In this document: positions 13,499 through 25,301 of the stretch, piece after piece
Position numbering within the stretch: position 1 is the stretch's first letter
Layout: every line of letters starts with the position of its first letter
Source: Ephemerocybe angulata
Taxonomy: Eukaryota > Basidiomycota > Agaricomycetes > Agaricales > Psathyrellaceae
Reading direction: 5' to 3'
Assembly: GCA_013368325.1 (NCBI GenBank)
Contig: JAACJK010000163.1
Coordinates: forward strand, 682,001-746,000
DNA length: 64,000 nt
Position numbers and translations under genes: made by a program
Notes under the pieces: model-generated
The model's database searches: none
What the model was told of the DNA's origin: nothing
The model's input: the letters and a program-made list of their open reading frames with translations, nothing else

Positions 13499-14387
13499 AT
13501 GCTATCGTTTCAGCAGGCCAACGGCGGGCAAGGCCTCCAGCAGCAGCAGAATCCGCCGCAGGACCCAAATAATATTCATTTGCAGCAGCCTCAATCTACC
13601 ATGCGCCTCAGAGATGAGCCCCCCGCCATTACCCAGCCCGCACGCACCACAAAGAAGCGCAAGACACCCCCCAACAACCCCGCCGAGCAGCAGCAGCAGC
13701 AGCAACCTCCCCCTCCTCAACAGCAGCAACAACACCAGCAGCAGCAGCAGCCAGCACCGCCGCCGCCGCCCCAGCAGCCCATGCAGCACGTTCTTCCCCC
13801 GCCACACCCCCTCATGCATCCCATGCCTGGCCAGCTGCCCCCCGGCTTCGGCTACCCCGTCGACTATACTCCAGGAGGAATGCCGCCGCCAGGCATGCCC
13901 CAGCCAGGCCCGCCTCCTCAGCAGCCACCCCAGCCTTCGCGCAGCCCAGACGGCGCCGGGGGCAGCAATGGCGGGCGCCAGCTGAGCAACAGCAAGCGCG
14001 CAGAACAGAACAGAAAGGCGCAGAGGGCATTCCGCGAACGCCGCGACCAGTGAGTGTCGTTTCTCCTTCTCCCGCACACAGAGGGGTTCTGAGACATGCG
14101 CACCCAGACATGTAAAGTTCCTCGAGTCTCGATCCCAACTGCTCGACGCAGCCCTGCAGTCTGCTGACGAGGCCAATCGGCGATGGGAAGAGTGCCGCGC
14201 CCTGGTCGATCAACTCCGCGTCGAGAACGCGGCGCTGCGAGCGGCGCTCAGCCAGGCATCGATGCTGCCGCAGAATCCGCAGCCGCCTGCACCGACATTC
14301 GAAGAGCAGGCCAAAGCAGCGGCAGAGCAGAACCAGCAGAACGAGGCCCAAGCGCCGGTCGCAGCGGCGGAGCAAAAGTCTGATTAA
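13499..14387 (+). CDS. AP-1-like (Pap1/Yap) bZIP transcription factor
   Basis: Two exons, about 270 residues. Exon 1 is dominated by polyglutamine and polyproline encoded by long CAG and CCN runs, then the basic region RAEQNRKAQRAFRERRD, matching the fungal Yap/Pap1 NxxAQxxFR signature. An intron (GTGAGT) splits the basic region from the zipper, which continues HVKFLESRSQLLDAALQSAD and LVDQLRVENAALRAAL with leucines in heptads. Yap-type factors act in oxidative, metal or drug stress. The cysteine-rich redox domains of Yap1/Pap1 are absent, so it resembles the shorter family members. The opposite-strand open frame over the CAG region is a shadow. Confidence 0.9.
13689..13765 (+). repeat. CAG/CCN codon repeat (polyQ/polyP) in the bZIP gene
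   Basis: Runs of CAG (with a few CAA) alternate with proline codons, encoding QQQQQQ, QQQQQ and similar tracts. Such runs vary in length between strains and may tune activation-domain strength. Length polymorphism is inference. Confidence 0.8.
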
Positions 14388-14962
14388 GCAGCATAGAATA
14401 CCCTTGTCTTCGTTCTTGTCGTGTTGATTCCCCTTCCTGTACGTCCCTGTGTACCATTAGCAATCCAGAGTTCGGTTTCGTCGTCGAGCGCCGTGTTGGT
14501 CAGAGAGAGAAAATGCGGGCGCTGCGTGAGCCACAACCGTATTTTATGTAACCGCTTTGTCAACAACATCTTTGTCATCCTGTGCGCTGCAGGCTGCAGC
14601 GTGCCCCGACGGCCTTTGGACTGCTGCTCATCGTGCACTACATCCTCTTTTCTCGTTCAATGGTACATGTAAAGCGTTCCTATTCTCCTGGCGTGTCACT
14701 GGGGGGCATGAGCGCTGCCTGGCAAGGATGATCCTGAGGCAATGTGCTAATGGAAGGCACATTGTCTCTGGGTCATCGTCGCAGGGCGTGCTCATCGTCA
14801 GCTACGGGCTCGATCTCCTGTCGGATGTCGTCGACACCCATGTCTGTACGGACATCTGCTGTCGAGGAGCAAGAGTCCTGAGATCGAAATCGATCGCTTT
14901 ACCCCGCCGGACACGGCATCCAAGTCACGTGTGCAGTTAAACAGTCGCGTCTCACCCACTTT
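14388..14962. other. Intergenic region upstream of the OB-fold gene
   Basis: Holds the 3' flank of the bZIP gene and the promoter of the next gene. A CACGTG E-box in the context GTCACGTGTG lies at 14926-14931, 56 bp before the preferred start at 14987. I see no other gene. Confidence 0.5.
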
Positions 14963-14986
14963 ATGTTTTACGCCCAGAACACGACG

Positions 14987-16681
14987 ATGACCACCGACAT
15001 TCTGAAGCCCTGGCTTGCAGCCTATCTCGTCGCTGTCGGGGAGGAGTACGGCGCCGATGTGGCGTCTATCAAGTGGTGCAGGGAGTCGCAGAAAGGCCAG
15101 GTCATCCGGGTAAATGGCGCGTCCCAACACGCCAGCCGCGCCCTCTGCTCACTCGGTTCTAGTTTCTTACAGACCAGACCAAACCTCACGTCCTTTGGGG
15201 CATGTTCTCGGACGGAGAATACTCATTGCCCATCAGGATTGCCAAAGCCGCGGTAGAGGATGACCGCAAGTGAGTGCAACTAAAGTATATGCTGTTGATC
15301 ACGACCTCACGCAACATGCAGTATCGTTAGAACGTCGATGGAAGAATGCTGCATATTGGCAGTCAAACAATACAAACCCATCTTCTGCAGAGCGCCACGA
15401 GGAGGAAACTCTGGCCTATCTGAGCACCCGCGCCTCGTCCTGGAGTGCGAGATATTCACCCGGTCTGCGAGAACACCTCAGTCAATCCTTGGAGGGCCAA
15501 AATCTATCACGAGCCATGCTGACCTCAACGCGTGGTCGGAGGGCTTGAAACAGCACGGCGGGGGAGGGTGAGTGCATCTATGCCGTTTCCGCTTGTGTGT
15601 GCTCATCGCGTACCTCCAGAAATGTTCTCAAACTGAGGCGGTTGGCTGCGGCACCACAGATGCCATCTCCTCCGCATAGTCCACCACCCCCCGCTGAAGG
15701 GAAGAAACCCGTGAGTTAACTTTGATTGCCCGACGGCTCAAGAGTCAAGTCTGACAGAAGGTTTAGAAGCTTCTGACCAAGTCGAAAGTGTATAGACCGA
15801 ATGAACTGTTACACCTATTTGAAGGCCTCGGTAAGTCCCTTGCTCCACTAAAGAAAGACTATCACTCACTCTGTGTAGCTTACAATGACAAGCCGTTTGA
15901 CGCAAGGCCTGTGCGGCCGTCTACGCCAAAAGCATCACCTGCAACCCCAAAGAGAGAAGCAACGGTGCTGTCTTCCTCCCCGGAGATCCCAGTGACCGAG
16001 TGGGGATCAAGCCCCCCGCGCCACCGCCCTCCTCCGTCTCCTTCTCCGTCTGCACATGCTGTGAGCAGACGCATAAACCCGTCCCAGGTTCTCCTGAGCG
16101 ACACGGACATGGGAGAGGTCGAAGCGCCTGAACAAGCGCCGTCCTCCAGCTTGCCCATTGAGTCTCAGCGCACCGTGGATGAAAACACGATGGACATCGA
16201 CCCGGAGCGGCCTATCTCGTACGAACAGCCGTACCCAACAGAATCGCGCAAGGTCCCGCGTCCGCCGTCTCCGAAGCGCCTTCCCAGGGATGGGCTGGGG
16301 AAAATCCTGGTGCCCAACTCGGACGTATCGATGGCAGGGTCGTCGCAGCCATCACAGGAGCCGAAGGTTGTTAGAAGGGCTCTGTCACAGCGCGATATTA
16401 ACGCCATTCACATGCAGCAGCGTCAGCACCCGGCCAAGAGAACAATTCCGCAAAGTCAGGAGGACAACCGTTATGACGGCGACGAAGAGTCGGTGGAGAA
16501 GCACGGCCTGGCGAGGGCTGGGAAAAAGAATCGAGGGGAAGGGCGATCTGAGAACGGGCGTCCAAAAAGCAAGGCTCGACGGAGAGAGAGATTAGATATG
16601 TCGGACGACGACCTTCCGCCGCTCACTATGAGGCAGATTACGGACATCATGGCTGCGATAGACAGGGAGCGGGGCTTGTAA
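14987..16681 (+). CDS. Candidate TPP1/Tpz1-like (shelterin) OB-fold protein
   Basis: Six exons, about 480 residues. The N-terminal 150 residues look like the TPP1/Est3-type OB fold. They begin ILKPWLAAYLVAVGEEYG, comparable to the LxPW start of animal TPP1. They continue VIRFLTDQTKPHVLWGMFSD and GEYSLPIRIAKAA, where TPP1 has its 'SDG..S..c.it.eA' strand, and end with LVLECEIFTRSA. The remainder is disordered, with Ser/Pro-rich and basic stretches, and ends in a short conserved-looking DDLPPLTMRQITDIMAAID helix that could be a partner-binding motif. In animals and fission yeast this protein bridges Pot1 and the telomerase/shelterin core. The assignment rests on pattern memory, not a search. 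An ATG eight codons upstream (14963) is possible. Confidence 0.55.
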
Positions 16682-16962
16682 ATAATTATTAATGCAATTA
16701 CATAATATCAGTTGAGGCAGGTTTGTTTTTGCCGGGAGTTAGAGCTCATCGTCGCGGACGACGACCAGCGTCCTTTGCCATCGTCACCACGTCGTTTTCC
16801 CGTCTCCTTCATCTATCTGGCCCTGCTCGACACCGCCGGGCTTCGACGGCGAGCCACTCGTCGTCCATCGGCAAGCTGTCCCCCCCACAGTCAACTGCAC
16901 CGAGTTCACTTCCAAGCCCTGCCGCCCCAGCGTCCTCCTGGAAGGATCTCGTTTTTCTGCTC

Positions 16963-19661
16963 ATGAGCCTCTCTTTTGCCTCTCTAAGTGTTATGTCTCT
17001 TCGCAATCCCTTTGCTGAGCTCGCCGGCATGGTTCTGGGGAAGAGTGATCTCCAGTCCATCTTCTGTCTCCTCGTTTTCTGTATAGTAACCCTCGTCCTT
17101 GGTGCGACTTTTTCCGCTGCCACAGCGCCATTCGTGCTCATGCACCCTCCTTGTACCCACAGCATACCTCACAAACCCCACCGAGAACTCGTTCCGCACA
17201 TATCTCACCGAACAGTCCTTCCGCCACCACCTCAGCCGTCTTGAAGACTGTCTCGACAGCGAGCAGGGTGTCCACGATGGCCTATCGTCCCGGTCGTTCC
17301 ATTCTGCATGTTTCTCGCGCTCAATGAAGACCCCCACCACCGACCGCAACGGCCCATTCCATTTTGCAAACCGCGCATCGATATCTCTCCGCACCCCGAA
17401 ACACGTCTTCCACAGCTTTGCCGTCTTTACAATTGCCGCCATGGTGCCCGTGCAAAAGGGCAACGCGGTTTCGGATGAGGCCGACGGATGGTCCATCTCT
17501 GACTCATGGTACATTGGCGCTTTCGGGAAATGGTGGCGGGGCGGCGTTTGGGAAACTTGGTATCAGGATGTCATTGCACGTTCCAAAGACGAAGAGGGCT
17601 GGAGCTCGGGCATTCTCAGCATGAAAAACCTCGATATGCTGCCTGACTTTCATGGTGCGTTCCCTTTTTCTGACTCTTGACCCTTGCCTGACTCCCGTTG
17701 TAGCGGGATCATACATGCCAAAGACACTGCCTTTCCATCTCCTCACCAAACAATCTCCTCCGCGCCTTAGAAACCGTGATCAACCCGTGCATAAATCGAC
17801 TCCCCCGCGTAGCAGCAGCCCGCCTCCGCTCTCAAAGACGGCCTCGCTTCCCCTGCACTCCAAACGCCTTCCAAATGCACCGGCAGAACGTTGCGACTAT
17901 CTTTCCGCCCCAACGTCATGCCTGCCGATGGCGCCCGTTGTCCCGCACGGGAAGACCACCCGATCCACATTATTCGACCAATCACCCTTGATAGCCGAAG
18001 TCCTTCGCCAAATCACTGCCTCGACTGCCTCTGTAAAAGAGCTCCGCACCCAGTACAGCGACTTCCAGGCCTCCGCATCCCAGTCCCACGAGATTTTAAA
18101 TCTTGAACTTGAATCCCACCGCGAAAGGAAACGGCTCGAAGATGCTTCAAGATTAGAATTGAAGACCAAGACGAAGAACCTTGATGATCAGAAGCGTACC
18201 GCAGAACAGCTCAAGCGGGAAGCGGGCAGAAAATTGAAGGCATCCCGGACAACGCGCGACAGCACACTTCACCGTATAGAGTTCCTCGACCGTGAAGTCG
18301 CTACGCTCACGGAGCGGACCAACAACGACCGAGAAATCATTGCGCAGAAAAGCGCGGAGGCTCCTGAAGTCGAGGTTGAGCTGTCGCAGGCTTTGGAATG
18401 CAAGAGATCCGAGATCAAGGCCGCCGAGGAAGCATTGCTCACGCTGAATCGTCGATCCCGGGAACTGGAAGAGAAGCTTGCAATGGAACGTGAGCGGCTC
18501 GAGTCCCTCAAGGAGAAGGTTGGCCGTCGCATGAAGGAACACGCATCATCAGCGACGTACCAAGGACACCCCATGGTCGATAATGTTAACGAAGCTTCTT
18601 TCAATCGCCGATTACCTGCTATAGACACCAGCCATCCATATCCCATCCACGATCAACCTCCTACGTTCAACTCGGATTCATCTTCTTCACCTGTCCACCC
18701 GGACGCAGTCCATGCTCCTCTGCATCACTATGGCCTGTATCCTGAAGACGCCTTCCTGGCTGAATCTCCTATCTACGAAGAGGGATATGGTCACAAAGAC
18801 TTGGAAATGTCCCCGGCGACAAGGCGCACGCATTATTCCAGCATCGGCCAAGTACCCTCGGATCAGCCTTCGGAAATTTCCAAGGCACTGCAGTTAGAAA
18901 ACGACCCTACCTTCAACCAGTCATGGAATTCCTCGCCGCTCTATTCCCTGTCCTCCACAAATAGCACTCCGACAACCTCGCTTTTCAGTAGCATTGCTGA
19001 GAGCCAGCGCGACGGGGTCTCTTTGAGCTACGACAGCCTGAACGACTTTTCTGCGATCGACAGCTCTATCAGCAACTATCCCTGGTCCCCCGATTCCTCC
19101 ATGGTTGACGACCTTGGGTACCTCCGTGACCAGCATCTCTCTGGCAAACATGCAACCACAGGCGGGCGACCTAAGAAAGGCTTGAACCCCGGTGCCAAGG
19201 TGTTCAGCCTCCCCAGGAAACTCGCCCCCTCCGGACCTCAGACCATGCACTCCGCGCCAGTCACATACGACGCGCTGAACCCGAACGGACTCGTCAGCAC
19301 CATGCTCCCCTCTGCAAGCTCAAACAACAGCTCCCTCCTCCGCGCGTTCGCGCCCTCGCGTGCCGAACGCGAGGCGCTGCAGCGTGCGTTGGGTGGGTCG
19401 ACAAATAGCAGTCTGGAGCGCCTGCCGAGCCTGAGCGAAGTTGGAAGCATACCGTCGTCTCCGTCGCACGTCCATGCGTCGCCTCTGAACATCAACCTTT
19501 CGCAGAGGACGAAAGACTCGGCCGCATCGTCCAAGACATTCAACCTACCCTCGTGGTTGACCGCACTCCCAAACATTCGCAAGTCGCGCTTCAAGCCTTG
19601 GGATGATGATGAGCCGGTGTCGACAGGCATTGGAGAGGAGAGTGTGAGCCAGAGGGCGTAG
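16963..19661 (+). CDS. Unrecognised membrane-anchored coiled-coil protein
   Basis: Three exons, about 860 residues; no family recognised. Near the N-terminus is one strong transmembrane helix (SIFCLLVFCIVTLVLAYL). A folded-looking segment follows with a weaker hydrophobic stretch (KHVFHSFAVFTIAAMVPV) and a Trp-rich part (WYIGAFGKWWRGGVWETWY). After a Pro/Ser-rich linker, residues about 330-500 form a long charged coiled coil (ELESHRERKRLEDASRLELK to ERLESLKEKVGRR). The C-terminal third is disordered and ends with a compact SWLTALPNIRKSRFKPWDD motif. The intron joining exons 1 and 2 (donor in CTTGGTGCGA) removes about 65 nt and restores the frame. The true start could be 16963 or 16993. It may be a membrane tether, but this is a guess from architecture. 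Confidence 0.7.
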
Positions 19662-20287
19662 ACGTAGCTGTGGTGTAGAGCTGGAATGGCGTAAGTGCCT
19701 GCCCGTTGAAGATGAGCAGGGTACAAATATTTAGTCGTTGATGAAGAAGTGTTTTCTTGCTGTCCGCGCATTGTGTAAAATCAAGTAGTTGAACGATATT
19801 GAAACCCGTTGTTAATTTTTGAAGCTTAGTGGTCGGTGTTGTATCAGTCGTGTATGCATAGTCGTAAGATTCATCAACATCGTAAGAATAGGACTGTATG
19901 TTAATGTCCGGCCAGACTCGTCAACGCGTCACAGCGGCTGCGGACGACGAGCAAGGGCACAATACATCTACAGGAGGAAATCAGGAGAAAGGTAAAGGAA
20001 TGACAAGAGGGATGTACCGCGCCGCTCGCCGCCAGATTATCTGTCCAAAGAATTATAGAAATTTGTACAACGGCCCCAGACGAAAACAACCTGACTAGGT
20101 AAGGTAATGCGAGAAGACAAGAAAGCACAGCACAACGAAAAGTGGGGCCATTGCCATCGGCTATGCGTGCTGGTATGCGAAGGGATATATAGAGGTATAA
20201 TCAGGACGATAATAATGAGCTGATAAGACAAGAAAACCGCGGTGAAGCAGAGGTAATCGATGCTAATTGCCACTTGGCGCAAGATGG
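19662..20287. other. Intergenic region between convergent genes (626 bp)
   Basis: Contains two 3' flanks. Mostly A/T-rich with no open frame of note and no repeat I can define. Confidence 0.5.
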
Positions 20288-22120
20288 TTATCTTGCACCA
20301 TCGAGGATGCCACGCACGTCGTCAACAGTCGCAAGGTCCGTTAGGAAGGGCACGAGGTCGGTCAACTCCGTGTCGTGTGGATCATTGAACCAGGATGAAA
20401 CGGGAACGGCGTTGTTCGGGTGGAAAATGTAGGAAGCAGGTGAGTTATCCAGGATAATGGTATCACTTATCGGACGACCCAGTTGCGATAAATCCTATAT
20501 TTAACGTCGTCAACGGATGATTGTAGACGGCGAGGAAGGCAAAAACTGACCTTGACATAGTTGCCCTTGTGATTATAACAACTTTCCCTGAATAGTCGGT
20601 GGGACACCACTTGATGGATGTCAAGTTTGTCGAGAACAGGATCGGCGTACTGAGCGAAAATCCTTGATCAGAAGCAAAATGATGTGATATGAATAAGGAC
20701 AAACTTTGCTCAGACTCGCGGTGAAGACGACGATTTCATAAATCTCTCCCATCTTCTTGAGAAAGTTGTCGACACCAGGGCGCTTGATAACGTAGACATT
20801 ATGCCAATGGTATTCGATCTCGACAGGCACAACGTAGTCGGCCTGCGATATGGACTAGACAAAGCAGTTAGTAAAAGTCCGTGGGCCGAGGTGATAGACG
20901 ATCATACCTTGAAGCTACTGTGCACAAGGGTTTCGTCCAAATCGAGTACTAGGCACTTTCTGCCTGCGTGTATTGGGGCAATAGGGGGCAGAAGGGGTCT
21001 CGGAACTCCATCCTGGAAGTAATATGAGCGTTGTACGAGAAGAAAGGAAATGCAGAGCGACATACAGGGCCAATGGGAATGCCAGCACCTCCACTGAGAA
21101 TGAGCCTGTCCTCCTCCTCGTCTTCGTCAATGTGCACATCGTCAAGATCATCGTCTTCAGTGAAGCTTGTCCTGTCCGACTCGTTCCCGTCGTGGACCGG
21201 CAATTCTGGTGTCACAGGAACACCTGTTGACCCAGGGGGTTGAACAGCGCCAGAAGTCAGACCCTCCGTCTCCTCCTCCGGCAGAAGAGCGGGTTCGGGA
21301 GGAGTCAAGACCTCCACCTCTACCTCTTGAGTAGGCTCGTCCACTTTGTCAGGGGCAGGGACATCTTCAATTTTCTTTTCGGCTTCAGGTAGAGGAACTG
21401 GAGGGGGTAGACTGTCCTGAGCCAATGGCGCTGAATCCTCCTTCTCGACAGCGGGAGGTTCTTCAGCCTGCTTCTCCTGCTTGATTGTGGGTGAGGGCTC
21501 TGGCGAAGAGCGAGTTGGAACGGTGTCGACCTCGATGGGGTGTGCTGACGAGGGGGTTATGCAGGGAAGGAGGATGCGAAGGAGCTTGGAGAAGCCAGAC
21601 GGTTTGGACTGGCGCACACGGCCAGCTTTCCCGCCATTAGATTTTGGAGAGCCTGAGGGATGGCCGTGAGCACTGGAAGCAGACTTGTTCGCAGTCAACG
21701 TTGGCGACATAGACGCGTCCTCAGACCTGTCTAGCTCGGGTAAACTGCTTTGCTCCTCCTTGTGGGGGACACGTGTTGACGGTTCTGGGAGAGAACCTGA
21801 CAAGCAGAAGGACCCTGAGACGAGCGCACAACGAGCCAGCACACAGCGATATGCTCACCTTTCTCAGCGCTGCCAGCAGCGCCGACCGCCTCCGACGACT
21901 CTGGCTGGGGTTTCGGGGACTCCTGGGACGTGGGCGCAGAGGGGGTTTCGCCGTTGACGTGTCCCGTATCGTTTTCGGAGTCGCTAGCGCCCATGGTGGC
22001 CGACGCAGAGGGATGGGACGGACTCGACGACGACTGCTGGGGAGCTTGGGCCTGGTCAATGTCTGTCGGCGACGTTGAGGACAGCGGCGGCGATGTGGAC
22101 GACGACGAGGCGACGGCCAT
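20288..22120 (-). CDS. SCP1/Psr1-type CTD-like phosphatase, paralogue 2
   Basis: Six exons. The phosphatase domain ([62 protein letters not shown]) is nearly the same as in the copy at 11.8-13.3 kb. Most intron positions are shared, plus one extra intron before DLSQLGRPI. The N-terminal half is unrelated in most of its length. It still retains the linker [14 protein letters not shown] preceded by LPEEETE, and the GGAGIPIGP motif at the domain boundary. There is also a basic segment ([13 protein letters not shown]) that could be a membrane or lipid anchor. The two genes lie on the same strand about 7 kb apart, so a local duplication with loss of N-terminal similarity is likely. Confidence 0.92.
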
Positions 22121-22239
22121 GGGCGGGTCTGGGAAAAGGGCGAATTATTGTCCCAAAAATAGGAATTTAACGGCACCTCGTCCACGTGACCTGGCGCGTC
22201 CGCAGACAGCTCGCGTGTTCAACAATCTTGTTCTCTCCC
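22121..22239. promoter_or_regulatory. Bidirectional promoter, phosphatase 2 / coiled-coil gene
   Basis: 119 bp between divergent ATGs. CACGTGACCTG (22183-22193) is identical to 11 bases of the AlaRS/bL34m spacer. Confidence 0.55.
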
Positions 22240-24531
22240 ATGTTCGCCAAGGGCTCCCGCTTCAACAAATCCCCAGGTGAGCCTCATCCTGTTTCTGGAG
22301 ACATAACACTGACGACGAGCAGTCTCAGAAACCCCAGGTCCGACTGACTACAACCCCCAAGGTCCGTTTCTTACCCCGCTTCTTCGGCCCATCCTCACAC
22401 GCCACAGAACCCAACTTTGACACCTACAAACGTGGTGCTTTCCTCGAAAAGTCGGAGAGATTCAGGGAGCCCGAGCCATCGCCTACTACAGAGTGCGACA
22501 TGAACCGCACCAAGACAACAGCAGCGCCGACGCACAAATCAGGATCCTCCGTCGCTTCCGTCGACCGCTATGCCATTCTGCAAAGAAAGGTTGAGGACCT
22601 CGAGCATGTGCACCAGGAGGGCAAACGAGCAGTGAGTAAATGTCGTTGAAGCCGACGGCTGTGTCTAATGCGAAGCAGCACCTGGCAGATATCGAACGAT
22701 TAAAGGCAGAACTCGCAAGATACCAGAAGCAGCACATGGACAACACAGAGCTCATCGAGAAACAGAAGAAGCAGAATCAACTCCTGGAGGCACGAGTTCA
22801 AGATCTCAAACGCACAAAGGGCTCGGAAGAAACCGAGCTCAAGGAAGTGCGACTCAAACTACGGTCTTTAGAGAACGAACGCAGTAGACTTCAAGCCAGT
22901 TCCAGCGAGGTTCAAGACCTGAAAAGCTCACTTCAGTCTCTGGAGATCAAGCGAAAGGAAGAAATCCGCGAACGCGATAGTCGGATTCTCGAACTCGAGC
23001 GGAGCCTAGCCGTGGAGAAGAAAGCTCGCGAAGCATTGGCGGTTCAGCACCAGCAACTCAAGAAGGCAACCGACACCGATTCGAAAGCTGCAACGAAGAA
23101 GCTCCAGGCTCTCGTTGACCAGAAGACGGAAGAGTGCGCCAAGTTGAAGCATGACCTAGCCCAAGTCCAAGAAAGCACCGCTTCTCGAGAAGACGACCTT
23201 GTCCTTCGACTTGAACAACACACCAATCTCCTTTCCCATGTGGCATCTGAATTCGGCAGGCTCGCGACCCAGTCTGTTCGTCGGTCACTCTACGAAGACC
23301 TGGAAACCAAATACCATACCATTCATATCCAGAAACTGAAACTCGAGCGCAAACTCGCCAACTCTGAAGCACAAGTCATCGAACTTGTCCACCTCATCCG
23401 CCAAAGCCAGACTGACAGTCTCATCCTCTCCCAACAACTCGAAGACGCGTGTCAGGAAATCACATTTGTTCGAGAGAACCTTGTCGAAACCGACGTTGAT
23501 CCATCACCAGAGCTGCATGCTCTCCTCGCTATCCAGCACTCGATATACGACCACCAACTTACGGCCTCTAAGATCGAAGAGCGTACCTCACAACTGCTCG
23601 CCGACTTCTACCGCCTCCATTCCACCAACCTTGCTATCACCTCGTATATCCAGCGCAAGGAACTGGCCGTGACGGAAATCATTGCGGAACAGCATGCCAC
23701 ACAGGTCTCTGAAGTACTAGCATCTCACGAAGCCATCGCCTCCCGCCTGGAAAGTGTCAGCAACGACTATGCCAAGACGCAGGAACAAATCGCCCGCACA
23801 ACTGCCGACAAGCAGGTTGCAGAGCGCGACCTCCGCAACCTCGACCTGAAGCTAGAGGAGAAAGACGCTCTTTTGGCGGGGATCGACTCGAAGCACAAGC
23901 AAGCCCTGAAGAAAGAACGCGATACCATTCAGCGCTTGACCTCTACCGTCCAAAAGGACCGTATGGCAGAAGATGCTCTCCGCGAGGAGATCGACAAGTA
24001 CGTCCTCTCAACTCTATTCTTGAACACTCCCTAACTATCTATGCCAGGATGTCAAGCGAACTGCAGGACCTCGAATGGTACCAACAAGCGTACGAGAACC
24101 TCAATAAACAGATCGCACTGCTCGTCTCGCGCAACAAGATCGCAGAAGAAGAAGCGAATCACCTCAGCGAGTGCAACGCTGAGATCCTCGGTCACCACAA
24201 CCCCGCCCAGCGCATCATGTACGTCGACCGCATTCGACGGGAGCTGGCGGAGGCGAAACAGCAGATCGCAGAGCTCAACCTCGAGAAGGAGCGAGCTGAA
24301 GCACAAGGGAGCCATCTCCAGCAGGAGTTGGAAATGTATACGTCTGTGATGGTTCCGGCTGGGAGCAAGCCCAGAACAAATCTTACGAGGGTGACGAGGG
24401 TGCCTTTGTCGAATGTATCGGAGAGCCTGAACAAGTCGCTTGCTCCTCCCCTGCAAAGGTCAAGTCTACACCGAAAGACGGAGTCATATACCTCACCTTC
24501 GGCTGACCTTACCATTGATGACCTTTCATAA
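22240..24531 (+). CDS. Coiled-coil protein with HMMR-like N-terminus
   Basis: Five exons, about 690 residues. Two very small exons encode MFAKGSRFNKSP and VSETPGPTDYNPQ; the third continues EPNFDTYKRGAFLEKSERF. This 'PGP-x-Y ... GAFLEKS-RF' arrangement is characteristic of the N-terminus of hyaluronan-mediated motility receptor (RHAMM)-like and SHIPPO/STPGP proteins, which bind microtubules or the spindle. From about residue 80 to 620 nearly everything is charged coiled coil (DIERLKAELARYQKQHMDNT, DLRNLDLKLEEKDALLAGID). The C-terminus is Ser/Pro-rich with SYTSPSADLTIDDLS. I infer a microtubule or spindle-pole role. An alternative is a generic myosin-tail-like annotation. Confidence 0.8.
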
Positions 24532-25301
24532 GTATTTCTTTTTCCTTACAGTGGATACAATTTACGTTCCGTTTCAAGCCTGGACCTTTGTTTGTATCTC
24601 CACCTATTCTACCGATATCTAAAAGCCTTTCTAATTCTACGGCCTGTCTAAATATTGGATAAAACTGTCCGCGCTATATATTTGTATGACTTATAAGTTC
24701 ATGAAGTGCGTGCGTGGCATCCTGGAGATAAGAGTATCTCGACCCTGCTTGTATTAACGTCGCGGGGCGCTTAACCGGCGCTTAGCCAATGATCAACGCG
24801 CCGTCACGTTTGTTTTGTAGATTGCTCTCAATTTCCCTCTACTGGATCGTATACCCGCCTGACTGAGACAGTGCTAACTCTGAAGGGTAGGAAAAGGTGA
24901 AACTGGGTCATGTCGGAATTGGGATTATTCATGGGAGCGGTTCTGTGTCAACGAGTCTGTGGGATGAAGTGGCCGAGGGCAATGCAATGACCTGATTCCC
25001 TGATTCGAAAGCTCGTGACTGTCCACAATGTGTACACTAAACTCATAACATTACGGCTGCCTTACGGGCGCTTAAAGATCGGGCCTATTGTCAGGTACAA
25101 AAACCCCAGGAAAGATGAGCTGGAAACTAGATAGTCTAGTGTCCAGGCACATCAAGCATTCGGCTTCGAAAATGAAGTACAGCAATAGTATGCCTAAATC
25201 TCAGATCTTCAGAGGGATTCTGAACTCTCTTCGGTCGTGCAATCCACTTCCGTCTCGTAGGAAGCACGGACATACAATTCGGAGCACACAAGTTCAACCA
25301 A
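24532..25301. other. Intergenic region (770 bp) with GCGCTTAA/G motifs
   Basis: No gene. GCGCTTAA (24767-24774) and GCGCTTAG (24778-24785) are followed by CGGGCGCTTAA at 25065-25075. The same set of motifs recurs beyond the far end of the broken gene to the right. Confidence 0.5.

Noticed and set aside
13502..14375. Minus-strand Leu/Arg-rich open frames opposite the bZIP gene
   Set aside because: They are the complement of CAG and CCN repeats; no start, domain or splice logic.
16984..17514. A 176-codon minus-strand open frame
   Set aside because: It is antisense to exon 2 of the coiled-coil gene, where the plus strand gives sensible splice sites that restore one long frame and protein-like sequence.
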